DNA of 13,373 nt from an uncultured Actinomycetes bacterium (GCA_903960645.1 CAJCBN010000160.1:1-13373), one strand, 5' to 3'; counted from the stretch's first letter, positions 1 through 6,632 are shown. Notes: generated by a model from the sequence alone, not told the origin. Translations and numbers: made by a program.

Positions 1-297
1 CCGCGCAGCGTCCATCTCCACCCGCAGCCGTACGAGCTCGCGCGTGGGCACCATCGTCTTCCCGTCGATGTCGATGACGGTCGGGATCGCGCCATCCGCG
101 ATCCACCGATCGACGCTCGTCTGGGTGAGGGCGAGAAAGCGCGCCGCACGTCCACGGGTGACGGTGCGGCCGGCGGTTGACTCGAGCGCGGCGCGTAGCT
201 CCAAGAGGTCGGGCACGGCAGCGGGATCGGCATGCCGCAGCAGGCGCTCCACCGGCAGGAGCGCGTGAAGCGCAGTGTCGCGGGCAGCGTTGGGCAT
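1..297 (-). CDS. Excisionase/MerR-like helix-turn-helix DNA-binding protein, 3' end outside window
   Basis: Not a long ORF, but clearly coding: it reads 99 codons without a stop from an ATG at 297 to the window edge, so the C-terminus is missing. Residues 1-45 are a helical leader rich in Leu, Ala and Arg. Residues 47-66 (T-x-x-R-A-A-x-x-L-x-x-T-x-x-S-V-x-R-W) form a helix-turn-helix, and residues 69-84 (D-G-A-I-P ... I-D-G-K) look like the wing that follows in excisionase (HTH_17) and MerR-like proteins. Its promoter region carries an 11-bp inverted repeat, so autoregulation is likely. Such proteins often act as excisionases, as small repressors or as the antitoxin half of a two-gene module. 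The next gene, outside the window, would decide. The fold is fairly sure, the role is not. Confidence 0.75.
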   Translation of the reverse strand, partial: MPNAARDTALHALLPVERLLRHADPAAVPDLLELRAALESTAGRTVTRGRAARFLALTQTSVDRWIADGAIPTVIDIDGKTMVPTRELVRLRVEMDAAR

Positions 298-303
298 ACC
301 CGC

Positions 304-332
304 AGGCTAGCCGATAGTCAGGAAATCACCAA
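304..332 (-). promoter_or_regulatory. Candidate leaderless promoter of the HTH gene
   Basis: Read leftward, a -35-like TTGGTG (332-327) is followed after 17 bases by TAGCCT (309-304), which fits the actinobacterial -10 pattern TAnnnT. Only six bases (GCGGGT) separate it from the ATG at 297, so transcription would begin at or next to the start codon. No convincing Shine-Dalgarno sequence is present, which fits a leaderless mRNA. The -35 and spacer lie inside the inverted repeat at 314-345. Confidence 0.5.
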
Positions 333-345
333 TATTCCTAACTAT
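314..345. promoter_or_regulatory. Inverted repeat, probable operator
   Basis: The arm ATAGTCAGGAA (314-324) faces TTCCTAACTAT (335-345), whose reverse complement is ATAGTTAGGAA. Ten of eleven positions match. The ten-base centre puts the arms 21 bp apart, two helical turns, as expected for a dimeric regulator. The site is strikingly AT-rich for this window. It covers the -35 region of the HTH gene and the stop codon of the upstream racemase-like gene. The HTH protein itself is the obvious candidate ligand (inference). Confidence 0.6.
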
Positions 346-1094
346 ATGCGGCGCTGGAGGGCGGCGCTCGAGGCAGTCGACAGTGGCTCGCGTGTGATGC
401 CCGTGGTGCCGCCGCGCGTCGCGAAGGCGGTGATGCGGCCGGTGCGCTCACCGTGGTGGGCGAGCAGGCGATGGCGGCGGATGTCGTGCACGAGGAAGTC
501 GGCGGCGGCCTCAAGCGCGTCGATCACCGTCACCTCGCCGGCCACGGCGCGAATCTCGTCGGCATCCGCGTAGGCGCTGGGCGTCAGGAGGAGTAGGACG
601 GCGACCTCCGGGGCGCTGGCGCGCACGCGGGTGAGTAGGTCCTGCACGGGGTCGGCCCGGCGCTCGATCAGCGTGACGCTGCCGCCACCACGCAGCGCGC
701 GGATCGCCTTGGCGAGCACCATCGTCTTGACCTCCGACGACGAGAAGATCGCCACCACCGGACGCCCCTTGGCCTCCTCCAGTGCGACGCGAAGGCCGCA
801 CTCGAGTCCTCGCACGGAAATCCCCTCGAACGCGGGGCGCGCCTCGAACGAGCCGAAGCCGGCGGCGAGGAGCAGCGCCTTGGCGCCCTCGTCGAGCAGC
901 CCGCTCGCGAGATCGTGGACGCGCTGCGTCACCTGGTCCGGTCGCCGCTTCGCGTACGGCGCGAACGCCTGGTCCGCAACGACGAGGACATCCTCCTTCG
1001 GCAGGCGGGCGCGCAGCAACTCCGCTCCACGCACGCCTTCCCAGCCCTCCGCGACGACCCCGATCGCACCTGCCGGGTCGGCGCTCCAGGTCAC
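342..1094 (-). CDS. Glutamate racemase-like protein lacking both catalytic cysteines (putative pseudoenzyme)
   Basis: The 250 residues follow MurI/RacE glutamate racemases along most of their length. I-G-V-V-A-E-G (11-17) stands for the usual I-G-V-x-D-S-G. L-P-K-E-D-V (31-36) and A-D-Q-A-F-A-P-Y (40-47) stand for the L-P-x-E and G-D-T-x-x-x-P-Y blocks. The VIDALEAAADFL stretch (190-201) matches the I-D-S-A-E-x-x-A block, and F-A-T-R-G (224-228) the late F-x-T-T-G block. The first active-site A-C-N-T-A has become A-A-G-F-G (77-81), and the second G-C-T-H-Y has become L-L-T-P-S (169-173). The only cysteine is C99, elsewhere. The acid-serine pair of the first loop is also lost. Family members need two cysteines for proton exchange, so this one should not racemise glutamate. 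The GTG start overlaps the stop of the T-protein fusion gene as GTGA, implying coupled translation. A ligand-binding or regulatory role is inferred. Confidence 0.75.
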   Translation of the reverse strand: MTWSADPAGAIGVVAEGWEGVRGAELLRARLPKEDVLVVADQAFAPYAKRRPDQVTQRVHDLASGLLDEGAKALLLAAGFGSFEARPAFEGISVRGLECGLRVALEEAKGRPVVAIFSSSEVKTMVLAKAIRALRGGGSVTLIERRADPVQDLLTRVRASAPEVAVLLLLTPSAYADADEIRAVAGEVTVIDALEAAADFLVHDIRRHRLLAHHGERTGRITAFATRGGTTGITREPLSTASSAALQRRI

Positions 1095-3088
1095 GACCGC
1101 GGTCGCTTCTTCTCCGGGTCGTAGATCGGGAACGTGTCCGTGTAGGCCGGCACGAGGCGGCCGTCGGGCAGCGTCACCTCGACGCGGTTGCCCGGCTCGG
1201 TCAGCTCTGCCTCAAGGCACGCCAGGCCGATCAGGCGGTCAATGCTCGGCGAGCGTCCCGCCGACGGCGACAGCAGCTTGCCGACGCCACGACCGTTGAC
1301 GAAGACATCGGCGCCGTAGTCCGGCGCCTCGTTGCCCGCGACGACGAGCGTCGTCAGGCGATGCGTGATGCCCGCGGCCAACTCGTCGACGAGGACCTGC
1401 TTGCCTTCGAAGTCGCCCGTCTCCAGGTTGATCGTCCGGTCCAGGTTCATGTGGAACGGCGAGGTCAGGCCCGGGAAGTAGTCGTAGCCGATGAAGATCA
1501 AGCCCGACTCGATGCGGAGCGACTCGACGGCGGCGAGGCCGTACGGGCGGATGCCGCGCGACGCGCCCTCGTTGAGGAGCTCCTGCCAGAGCAGCTCTGC
1601 GCTGGCCTTCGGCACGTAGATCTCGTAGCCGAGCTCGCCCGAGTAGCCGGTGCGGGCCAGGTAGCAGCCCGGAATGCCGCCGATCGTGATCGGCTCCGCC
1701 GTGAAGCGGAAGTACTTGAGCGAGGCGACGTCGAAGTCGGTCATCGCACTGATCAGGTCGCGGGCCTTCGGGCCCTGCACCTGCACGTGCGGCCACTCCT
1801 CCGTGCGATCGAGGATCTCGACGTCGAAGCCCTGGCGCTGCGCGACGCGGCGGAACTGGTCTACGTCACTCTGGAGCGCGGTCACCACGAGGATGCCGGC
1901 ACCCGTCTCGTCGCCCGTGTTGAAGGCGACGCCGTCGCCGAGCATGCGGCCGTACTCGTCGAGGAAGCACGAGTAGCGGGCCTGGCCGACCTGCATCGAG
2001 GCCATGTCGTTGGCGAAGCAGTAGTCGAGCGCCTTGATCGCGTCGGGGCCGCGGAAGATCCACTTCTGCAGCGGCGACTCGTCCCAGATGCCGACGGTCT
2101 CGCGCACGGCGTGATGCTCCTCGATCGGGTCGCCGAAGTCGGAGATCCAATCCCAGCCCTCCCACTCGGCGAAGGTGCCACCCTGCCGACGCTGGATCGC
2201 ATCGAAGGCGGTCTTGCGCAGGCCCTCGGTGGAGACGGGCGGCACGGGCGGCGGCACGAGCTCGATGCCGGCGGCCTCAGCGGGAGGTGAGCCCTCCTGA
2301 TCGGCGGCGGCGAGCGGGGTGTCGACGGGGATGATCACGATCGGCGCCTGGCGCAGGTCCGGCGGCTGATGGCCGGGCGGCAGCACCTCGGAGACGCCCA
2401 AGAGGGCGCGCGCGGCGGCCGGGTTCGGCAGCGTGCGGTACTCCTCGAGGCAGCGCATCGGCTCCTGGTCGAGGTTGCGGCGGATGCGGCGGTAGCGCGC
2501 CTGCGCGCCGGCGCCGAGACCCGGGGTCGTGAAGATCGCCTGCTCGACGTAGGACTCAATCACCTTGTTGCCGAGCAGCTTCACGTCGGCCTCGCGGACC
2601 TTGCCGGTCAGCGGGTTGTAGAGCATGACGACCTTGACCGTGTCGAGGAACGAGTTCCAGGTCGACAGCACGACGGGACCGCGGACGCGAATGCCCGTCT
2701 CCGGGATCGCGAGGTGCGTGATGCGGCGGTCGTTGATGGTGTGGATCAGCGACTCGGCGGTCGGCGAGAGGATGCTGACGAACTTGTGCATCGGCCAGAC
2801 ATCGAGCTGGTTCCAGTCGCCGGGCTCGCAGTCGACGCCGATCATGTACGTGTCGGCGTAGCGGAAGAAGTTGGCGTTGCCGCGCGTCTCGCGCAGGTGG
2901 TCGTAGAAGAGCGTGTTCGTCCCGCCGATCAGGTTCGAGCAGCCGATCGCGTCCATCGGGGTACCCATCACCACGCAGAAGCGGTCGCCGTTCTTGTAGC
3001 CACCGGGCCAGAGGGTGTCGAGCGGAGCGGAGACGCCGTCGCGCTCGACGGCGAAGTCCTCGGAATTGAGTGCGTAGGACGAATGCAT
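1091..3088 (-). CDS. Aminomethyltransferase (glycine-cleavage T-protein)-like protein with an unrecognised N-terminal domain
   Basis: 665 residues, nearly twice the usual T-protein length of about 370. Residues about 290-660 are a GcvT-type folate-dependent transferase. Signs are E-W-E-G-W near 308-312, H-A-V-R-E-T-V-G-I-W-D near 326-336, G-P-D-A (347-350), N-D (360-361), R-T-G-Y-S-G-E-L-G-Y-E-I (479-490, the T-protein folate-site block), L-A-A-V-E-S-L-R-I-E-S-G-L after it, and a C-terminal barrel with G-V-G-K-L-L-S-P-S. Where T-proteins have a D-D pair this one has G384-D385. Residues 1-225 are a well-formed soluble sequence I do not recognise. A proline-rich linker (about 236-286) joins the halves. 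Relatives include T-proteins, DMSP demethylase and dimethylglycine dehydrogenase C-termini, so the substrate is open: transfer of a methyl or methylene unit to tetrahydrofolate is the safe prediction. It overlaps the racemase-like gene by four bases. Confidence 0.85.
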   Translation of the reverse strand: MHSSYALNSEDFAVERDGVSAPLDTLWPGGYKNGDRFCVVMGTPMDAIGCSNLIGGTNTLFYDHLRETRGNANFFRYADTYMIGVDCEPGDWNQLDVWPMHKFVSILSPTAESLIHTINDRRITHLAIPETGIRVRGPVVLSTWNSFLDTVKVVMLYNPLTGKVREADVKLLGNKVIESYVEQAIFTTPGLGAGAQARYRRIRRNLDQEPMRCLEEYRTLPNPAAARALLGVSEVLPPGHQPPDLRQAPIVIIPVDTPLAAADQEGSPPAEAAGIELVPPPVPPVSTEGLRKTAFDAIQRRQGGTFAEWEGWDWISDFGDPIEEHHAVRETVGIWDESPLQKWIFRGPDAIKALDYCFANDMASMQVGQARYSCFLDEYGRMLGDGVAFNTGDETGAGILVVTALQSDVDQFRRVAQRQGFDVEILDRTEEWPHVQVQGPKARDLISAMTDFDVASLKYFRFTAEPITIGGIPGCYLARTGYSGELGYEIYVPKASAELLWQELLNEGASRGIRPYGLAAVESLRIESGLIFIGYDYFPGLTSPFHMNLDRTINLETGDFEGKQVLVDELAAGITHRLTTLVVAGNEAPDYGADVFVNGRGVGKLLSPSAGRSPSIDRLIGLACLEAELTEPGNRVEVTLPDGRLVPAYTDTFPIYDPEKKRPRS

Positions 3089-3095
3089 GAGTGGG

Positions 3096-3101
3096 ATCCT
3101 A
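3096..3101 (-). promoter_or_regulatory. TAGGAT: possible -10 box or Shine-Dalgarno before the T-protein fusion gene
   Basis: TAGGAT lies seven bases before the ATG at 3088. It fits TAnnnT at leaderless spacing, and the AGGA inside it could equally be a ribosome-binding site. No good -35 is visible upstream, so the choice cannot be settled from sequence. Confidence 0.3.
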
Positions 3102-3131
3102 GACCGAATCCGTCATGGCGTGCATGTCCGA

Positions 3132-3782
3132 CTAGTTCATACGCGCGCCGAGGCGGCGGTGCTCAAACTCCATCACGCGCATGTCGCGATCCCCGAGCGG
3201 GAGCTCGAGGCGCAGCTGCGCGGCCTTGAGCGAACGGCCCACGTCGCCGCGGCGCTCGTAGGACGAGGCCAGGTTGGAGAGGATGCGCAGCGCCGTCAGG
3301 TGCACGGGCGTCTGCACGATGCGACCGGCCGGTGGCGGGTCGGGCAGCAGGATGCCGCCCTTGAACGGGTCGATCAGGATCGGCTCGCCGTCGCCGAACC
3401 AGCCCGCCACGTAGTGGCCGGGTAGCCCAACGCCGCGGATCGGGATGCCAACGCGCCGGCCGACCTCGATCCAGACGACGCTGAGGAGGATCGGCAGCCC
3501 GCGCCGATGCTCGAGCACGAGGTCGAGCATCGAGTTGTCCGGGTGGTCGTAATCCTCGACGTCGCCGAGGAAGCGCTCGCGGCGCCCAAGCACCGTGCGC
3601 AGCGCCTCGACCTGCTCGAGCCCCGTCTCGCCGATCCCGTTCCGCACAACGTCACCGGCCAGCCGGTCGAGCTCCGCCAGTGCAGCCGCCTCGTCGACCT
3701 CGCGCAGCGCACCAGCAATCGCCAGAGCCAGCAGGTCGAGGGTCGGCGCGTCGGTGCGCGCAAGTTGTGCGAATCGCTCCAT
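3132..3782 (-). CDS. SirB1/YchA-like transglutaminase-fold protein
   Basis: 216 residues matching the SirB1 family (Transglut_core2 followed by TPR-like helices). Seen are F-L-G-D-V-E-D-Y (71-78), N-S-M-L-D-L-V-L (83-90), R-R-G-L-P-I-L-L-S (93-101), the P-G-H-Y motif (121-124) and L-I-D-P-F-K-G-G (136-143). Residues about 166-205 form the helical, TPR-like tail (L-S-N-L-A-S-S-Y-E-R-R-G-D). Typical members such as E. coli YchA are longer (about 270 residues), so the tail is short here. The biochemical function of the family is not established. It often sits near housekeeping or cell-wall genes, so its presence does not define this cluster. The ATG at 3782 follows a run of five G that may serve as a weak ribosome site. 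The T-protein fusion gene begins 43 bases after its stop, so cotranscription is possible. Confidence 0.85.
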   Translation of the reverse strand: MERFAQLARTDAPTLDLLALAIAGALREVDEAAALAELDRLAGDVVRNGIGETGLEQVEALRTVLGRRERFLGDVEDYDHPDNSMLDLVLEHRRGLPILLSVVWIEVGRRVGIPIRGVGLPGHYVAGWFGDGEPILIDPFKGGILLPDPPPAGRIVQTPVHLTALRILSNLASSYERRGDVGRSLKAAQLRLELPLGDRDMRVMEFEHRRLGARMN

Positions 3783-3870
3783 CCCCCGTATCTTCGCGCG
3801 TTAGGCCCGAGCGAGACGGGTACAACCCGCTTTTCGATGTGTGGGGCGACAACGGCGATCCGGGTCGAAT

Positions 3871-3902
3871 TGGACAAAATGGGCCCGGGCCCAATTTGTC
3901 CA
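3871..3902. repeat. Palindromic element, copy 1 (32 bp)
   Basis: The pattern is TGGACA, three bases, TGGGCCC, then GGGCCCA, three bases, TGTCCA. The two 16-base arms meet without a loop. They match at 15 of 16 positions, the one mismatch falling in the three-base window (AAA against AAT). Flanks suggest it is inverted relative to copies 2 and 3: GTGGACA appears at its outer end on the minus strand. Confidence 0.85.
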
Positions 3903-4073
3903 CACACCCCCGTGACGCCTCAGTGCGCCGCGCGTGCGCCTGCGTCTGCCCCCACGCCCACCGCGTGTGTTCAGAGGCACGGCTCTATGCGCTGACCGGC
4001 GCAACGGGCGTGGTTGCTGCGCGCGTGTCCGAGTATCCGGTCGGCTTTACGTGTGCGCGACGGCACAGGTAGG

Positions 4074-4105
4074 TGGACACCATGGGCCCGGGCCCAGATT
4101 GTCCA
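4074..4105. repeat. Palindromic element, copy 2 (32 bp)
   Basis: Same architecture as copy 1: TGGACA, CCA, TGGGCCC facing GGGCCCA, GAT, TGTCCA. The arms match at 13 of 16 positions, and all three mismatches fall in the same three-base windows, while the outer hexamers and the 14-base core stay perfect. Its centre lies 203 bp from that of copy 1. Confidence 0.85.
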
Positions 4106-4127
4106 TTTGGGTGCTGACAGCGGTTGG

Positions 4128-4159
4128 TGGACAGCAGTGGCCCGGGCCTTAGCCGCAGG
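4128..4159. repeat. Palindromic element, copy 3 (degenerate half copy)
   Basis: The left arm is recognisable (TGGACA, GCA, GTGGCCC), followed by GGGCC, after which the right arm has lost the pattern. The left flank GGTGGACA is shared with copy 2, 54 bp away. It looks like a decayed or truncated copy. Confidence 0.6.
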
Positions 4160-4217
4160 GGAGGCCGATCGGGCTGCTCTCGCGGGACGCGAGGTCCACG
4201 CGTGGAGGCCCGTGGGG

Positions 4218-5363
4218 CTAGAGGCCGATGCGTGGGCCCATTGGGGTCTCCACGAGGTCGAACGGGGCGTCGGGCGGCATGCGGTCGAGGCGGAAGATGT
4301 CGGCCTCGGGCCAGGCGGGCCGGCCCTCGGCGATGTCGGCGATCAGCTCGCCCATGATCGGCATGAACTTGAAGGCGTGGCCGGAGCAGCCGGTCGCGAC
4401 GGTGATCGCACCGCGACGATCGATGAAGTATTCGCCGTCCGGCGTCATCGTCCACGGGCACCCCTCGGTCAGGTGCGGACCGTCCGTCGCGAGGCCCGGC
4501 GCGTGAGCCAGCACCCAGTCGCGATTGCACTCCTCCTCGAAGGCGCGCGGCGGCCAGGCGGCGGCCTCGGTATCCCAGGCCTCCTCGCTGCCGTAGTCGA
4601 GGCCGATCTTGTAGCCCTTGCCCGGCGTCGGCAGGCCGTACACGCCGAGCTTGCCGTCGGCGACGAAGTCGATCAGCGACGGGCGGCGCTCCCAGGCGCC
4701 GCCGCGCCAGTACGAGACCTGGCCGATTGCGGGCGCCAATGGCAGGCGCAGGCCCAGCGGCTCGAGGAGCGACTGCGCCCACGGCCCGACGGCGAGCACC
4801 GCGAGATCGGCCTCGAGCACGCGCTGATCGGTCGTGACGCGCACGCCGCTCGGCGTCTCCTCGACCGCCAGCATCCGCTCGGGTGTGGACAGCTCGGCGC
4901 CGGCCTTACGGGCCGCAGCCGCCACCGCGGCGAGGCCCTTCGCCGCGAACAGCATCCCGTCCTCCGGGACGAACGCCGCCGGCTCATCCGGGCGGTGCGC
5001 CAGCTCGGGGAAGACGCGCTCCCGGTCGGCGGGTGTGAGCTCCTCGACGGGGACGTCGGCATCGCGCAGAGCCGCCACCCACTCCGAGACGGGCTCGCCG
5101 CGCAGCACCAGACCGACCTGATCGATCAGCGTCTCGCCGGACATCGCCTCGAGCTCGCGCCAGCGCTCCAGGGCCTTCTTCGCCAGCACGATGTCGCCGG
5201 GACGGTCGTGCGCCAGGCGGAAGATGCGGGTCATGCCGGCAGAGGACCCGGCCGGGGCGGAGATGCCGTGTCGATCGATGCCGATCACCTCGTGGCCGCG
5301 CTCGGCGAGCGCGCGCACCGTGGGTAGGCCCATCACACCCAACCCGACGACGACGACCCTCAC
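4218..5363 (-). CDS. Monomeric sarcosine oxidase / N-methyl amino acid oxidase-type flavoprotein
   Basis: 381 residues, the usual length for the MSOX/N-methyltryptophan oxidase family, which oxidise N-methyl or secondary amines to imines (releasing formaldehyde from N-methyl groups) with H2O2 formation. The FAD site G-L-G-V-M-G (7-12) ends at D30. The block S-A-G-M-T-R (41-46) aligns with H-G-D-T-R of Bacillus MSOX, and K-I-G-L-D (252-256) with K-I-G-Y-H. G-C-P-W-T-M-T-P-D (301-309) contains C302, the position of the cysteine that binds FAD covalently, and G-C-S-G-H-A-F-K-F (325-333) is the family C-terminal signature. The oxygen-activating lysine and the substrate arginine (R46) are kept, but both active-site histidines are replaced (A42, D256), so the substrate is probably not plain sarcosine. 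The GTG start overlaps the stop of the upstream flavoprotein gene as GTGA. Confidence 0.85.
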   Translation of the reverse strand: MRVVVVGLGVMGLPTVRALAERGHEVIGIDRHGISAPAGSSAGMTRIFRLAHDRPGDIVLAKKALERWRELEAMSGETLIDQVGLVLRGEPVSEWVAALRDADVPVEELTPADRERVFPELAHRPDEPAAFVPEDGMLFAAKGLAAVAAAARKAGAELSTPERMLAVEETPSGVRVTTDQRVLEADLAVLAVGPWAQSLLEPLGLRLPLAPAIGQVSYWRGGAWERRPSLIDFVADGKLGVYGLPTPGKGYKIGLDYGSEEAWDTEAAAWPPRAFEEECNRDWVLAHAPGLATDGPHLTEGCPWTMTPDGEYFIDRRGAITVATGCSGHAFKFMPIMGELIADIAEGRPAWPEADIFRLDRMPPDAPFDLVETPMGPRIGL

Positions 5364-6595
5364 TGCGCCTGCCTGACCTTGGCGGCGAGAACGAGATCGG
5401 CGGCGCGGCGGCCCGAACGAAGCGCACCGTCGATCGACGCGTTCTCCGTGCCGTCGCCCGAGAGGACGATCCCGTCGCGGAGCCAGCGCGCGCCGCTACC
5501 GAGCGACCCCGGCGGCTGCGCGTGCTGCGCCCACTCGATGCGGTCGATGCGCAGGAGCCTCCAGTGATGGACGCGACTGCCAAACCAGGCGGTCAGCTGG
5601 GCGCGGGCCGCGGCCTCCAGCTCGGCATCGTCGCCCGGCGGGAGACCGACGCACGACGCGGCGATCAGCGAGCGTCCGGGCGGGGCGTAGGACGGCGCAA
5701 CGGCGCTCATCACGGCGACGTTGTTGACGGGACCGCGCTGGTCGCCGTCGAGCACGATGCGCTTGCCGGCGGGCGCTGCAATCGCATCGAACCAGAGGCA
5801 GGTGGAGCCGCGTGGCTCGGGAGCCGCCACGCCGGCGAGGGCGCAGGTGTCGACCGTGCCGGCGGCGACCACGATCGCGTGCTTCGCCGTCAGCGTCGCG
5901 CCCGAGGCCAGCGTCACCGAGTCCTTGCCGAGCTGCTCCACGTGCTCACCGAGCTGGATGCTGCCCTCGGGCAGGCGCGCGGCGAGCTGCTCGCCGATCG
6001 CGCCCATGCCACGCGCGGGCACGACGGTGCGGCCGGAGGCCATCTGGCTGAAGACCTGGTCGATCAGGTGGCTCGACACGTTGAGCGAGGCGTCGAGGAA
6101 GACGCCGGCATACAGCGGGCGCAGCAGGTGCTCGCGGACCGGCTCGGAGAACCCGAGCTGTCGCAGACGCTCGTCGGCCGTGATCTCCGGCGCCGTGGCG
6201 GTGGCCAGCGGCCGGGCCTCGCGCAGCCACTTGGCGGCGGCCTTGATGTCGGCGGGACCGCCCAAGCCGGCGCGGGCGGCCTGAGGAATCGAGCGCGGAT
6301 CGCGCAGCGGATGCCCGATCGTGCGCATCCGGCCATCCCACCAGATGTCGGCCCCGGGCAGGAAGGCCTTGAGGTCGAGCGCGTCGAGGTCGAGCGCGCG
6401 CTGGGCCTCCGGGTACCCGTCGAAGAGCACCTGGAAGCCGCGGTCGAGGCGGAAGCCGTCGACGACGTCGGTGCGGACGCGGCCGCCGACCCCGTCGGAG
6501 GCCTCCACCACCTCAACGTCGAGCCCGTGCGCGTGCAGCAGCCCGGCGCAGTTGAGACCCGCGAGCCCTGCCCCGATGACGATGACGTCTGCCAT
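5360..6595 (-). CDS. FAD-dependent amine oxidase-fold oxidoreductase (protoporphyrinogen oxidase/phytoene desaturase-like)
   Basis: 411 residues from an ATG at 6595. This start is chosen because M-A-D-V-I-V-I-G-A-G-L-A-G places the dinucleotide-binding glycines at residues 8-13, the normal position. The frame stays open for 49 codons upstream, but that part overlaps the divergent glycosylase gene. V-V-E-A-S-D-G-V-G-G-R-V-R-T follows the Rossmann motif, as in the amine oxidase superfamily. The C-terminal block (S-G-D-G-T near 380, then A-S-I-D-G-A-L-R-S-G-R-R-A-A) is the matching FAD-binding end. The substrate cannot be named. Carotenoid or porphyrin chemistry, or a polyamine, are all possible. 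No Shine-Dalgarno sequence is seen before the ATG. Four-base overlap with the next gene suggests the two flavoproteins are made together. Confidence 0.8.
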   Translation of the reverse strand: MADVIVIGAGLAGLNCAGLLHAHGLDVEVVEASDGVGGRVRTDVVDGFRLDRGFQVLFDGYPEAQRALDLDALDLKAFLPGADIWWDGRMRTIGHPLRDPRSIPQAARAGLGGPADIKAAAKWLREARPLATATAPEITADERLRQLGFSEPVREHLLRPLYAGVFLDASLNVSSHLIDQVFSQMASGRTVVPARGMGAIGEQLAARLPEGSIQLGEHVEQLGKDSVTLASGATLTAKHAIVVAAGTVDTCALAGVAAPEPRGSTCLWFDAIAAPAGKRIVLDGDQRGPVNNVAVMSAVAPSYAPPGRSLIAASCVGLPPGDDAELEAAARAQLTAWFGSRVHHWRLLRIDRIEWAQHAQPPGSLGSGARWLRDGIVLSGDGTENASIDGALRSGRRAADLVLAAKVRQAQ

Positions 6596-6615
6596 ACGGA
6601 AAGGGTGCCATGCCT

Positions 6616-6632
6616 CGCGCCGCTGCGGCGCG
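6616..6632. promoter_or_regulatory. Perfect inverted repeat in the divergent intergenic region
   Basis: CGCGCCGC, one base, GCGGCGCG. It occupies the middle of the 55-bp gap between the leftward flavoprotein gene (start 6595) and the rightward glycosylase gene (start 6651). It could be a shared operator or simply a hairpin. In such GC-rich DNA chance is a real alternative. Confidence 0.35.

Larger units (their letters stand above)
3783..4217. other. 435-bp intergenic region carrying three copies of a palindromic element
   Basis: No convincing gene lies here: the ORFs crossing it are overlapping shadows with low-complexity Arg/Ala-rich products. Its content is three GGGCCCGGGCCC-type elements (3871-3902, 4074-4105, 4128-4159) separated by unremarkable GC-rich sequence. 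It lies downstream of the sarcosine-oxidase-like gene and upstream of the SirB1-like gene, all read leftward, so the SirB1 promoter should be inside it. I could not pick one out with confidence. Confidence 0.7.

Noticed and set aside
782..2290. Long rightward ORF (502 codons) over the racemase-like and T-protein genes
   Set aside because: Composition is Arg/Ala/Asp/Val-rich with no recognisable domain, and it lies antisense to two genes with clear families. Such shadows are expected at this GC content.
3817..3834. Small hairpin CGGGT-ACA-ACCCG followed by CTTTT as a terminator
   Set aside because: A five-pair stem in the rightward direction, where no gene ends. On the leftward strand the T-run is on the wrong side.
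3871..4105. Palindromes as ordinary intrinsic terminators
   Set aside because: The stems are strong, but no T-run follows either copy on either strand, and the conserved outer hexamers with variable windows are not explained by termination. REP-like mRNA stabilisation remains possible.
4233..4244. Possible fourth copy of the palindrome (TGGGCCCATTGG)
   Set aside because: It lies within the end of a coding region, and the GGGCCCGGGCCC core and the TGGACA arms are absent. The P-M-G-P codons explain it.
4014..5327. Rightward ORF of 437 codons antisense to the sarcosine-oxidase-like gene, with similar long ORFs at 5522-6772 and 9580-10830
   Set aside because: Low-complexity products without conserved motifs, fully explained as shadows of well-supported genes.
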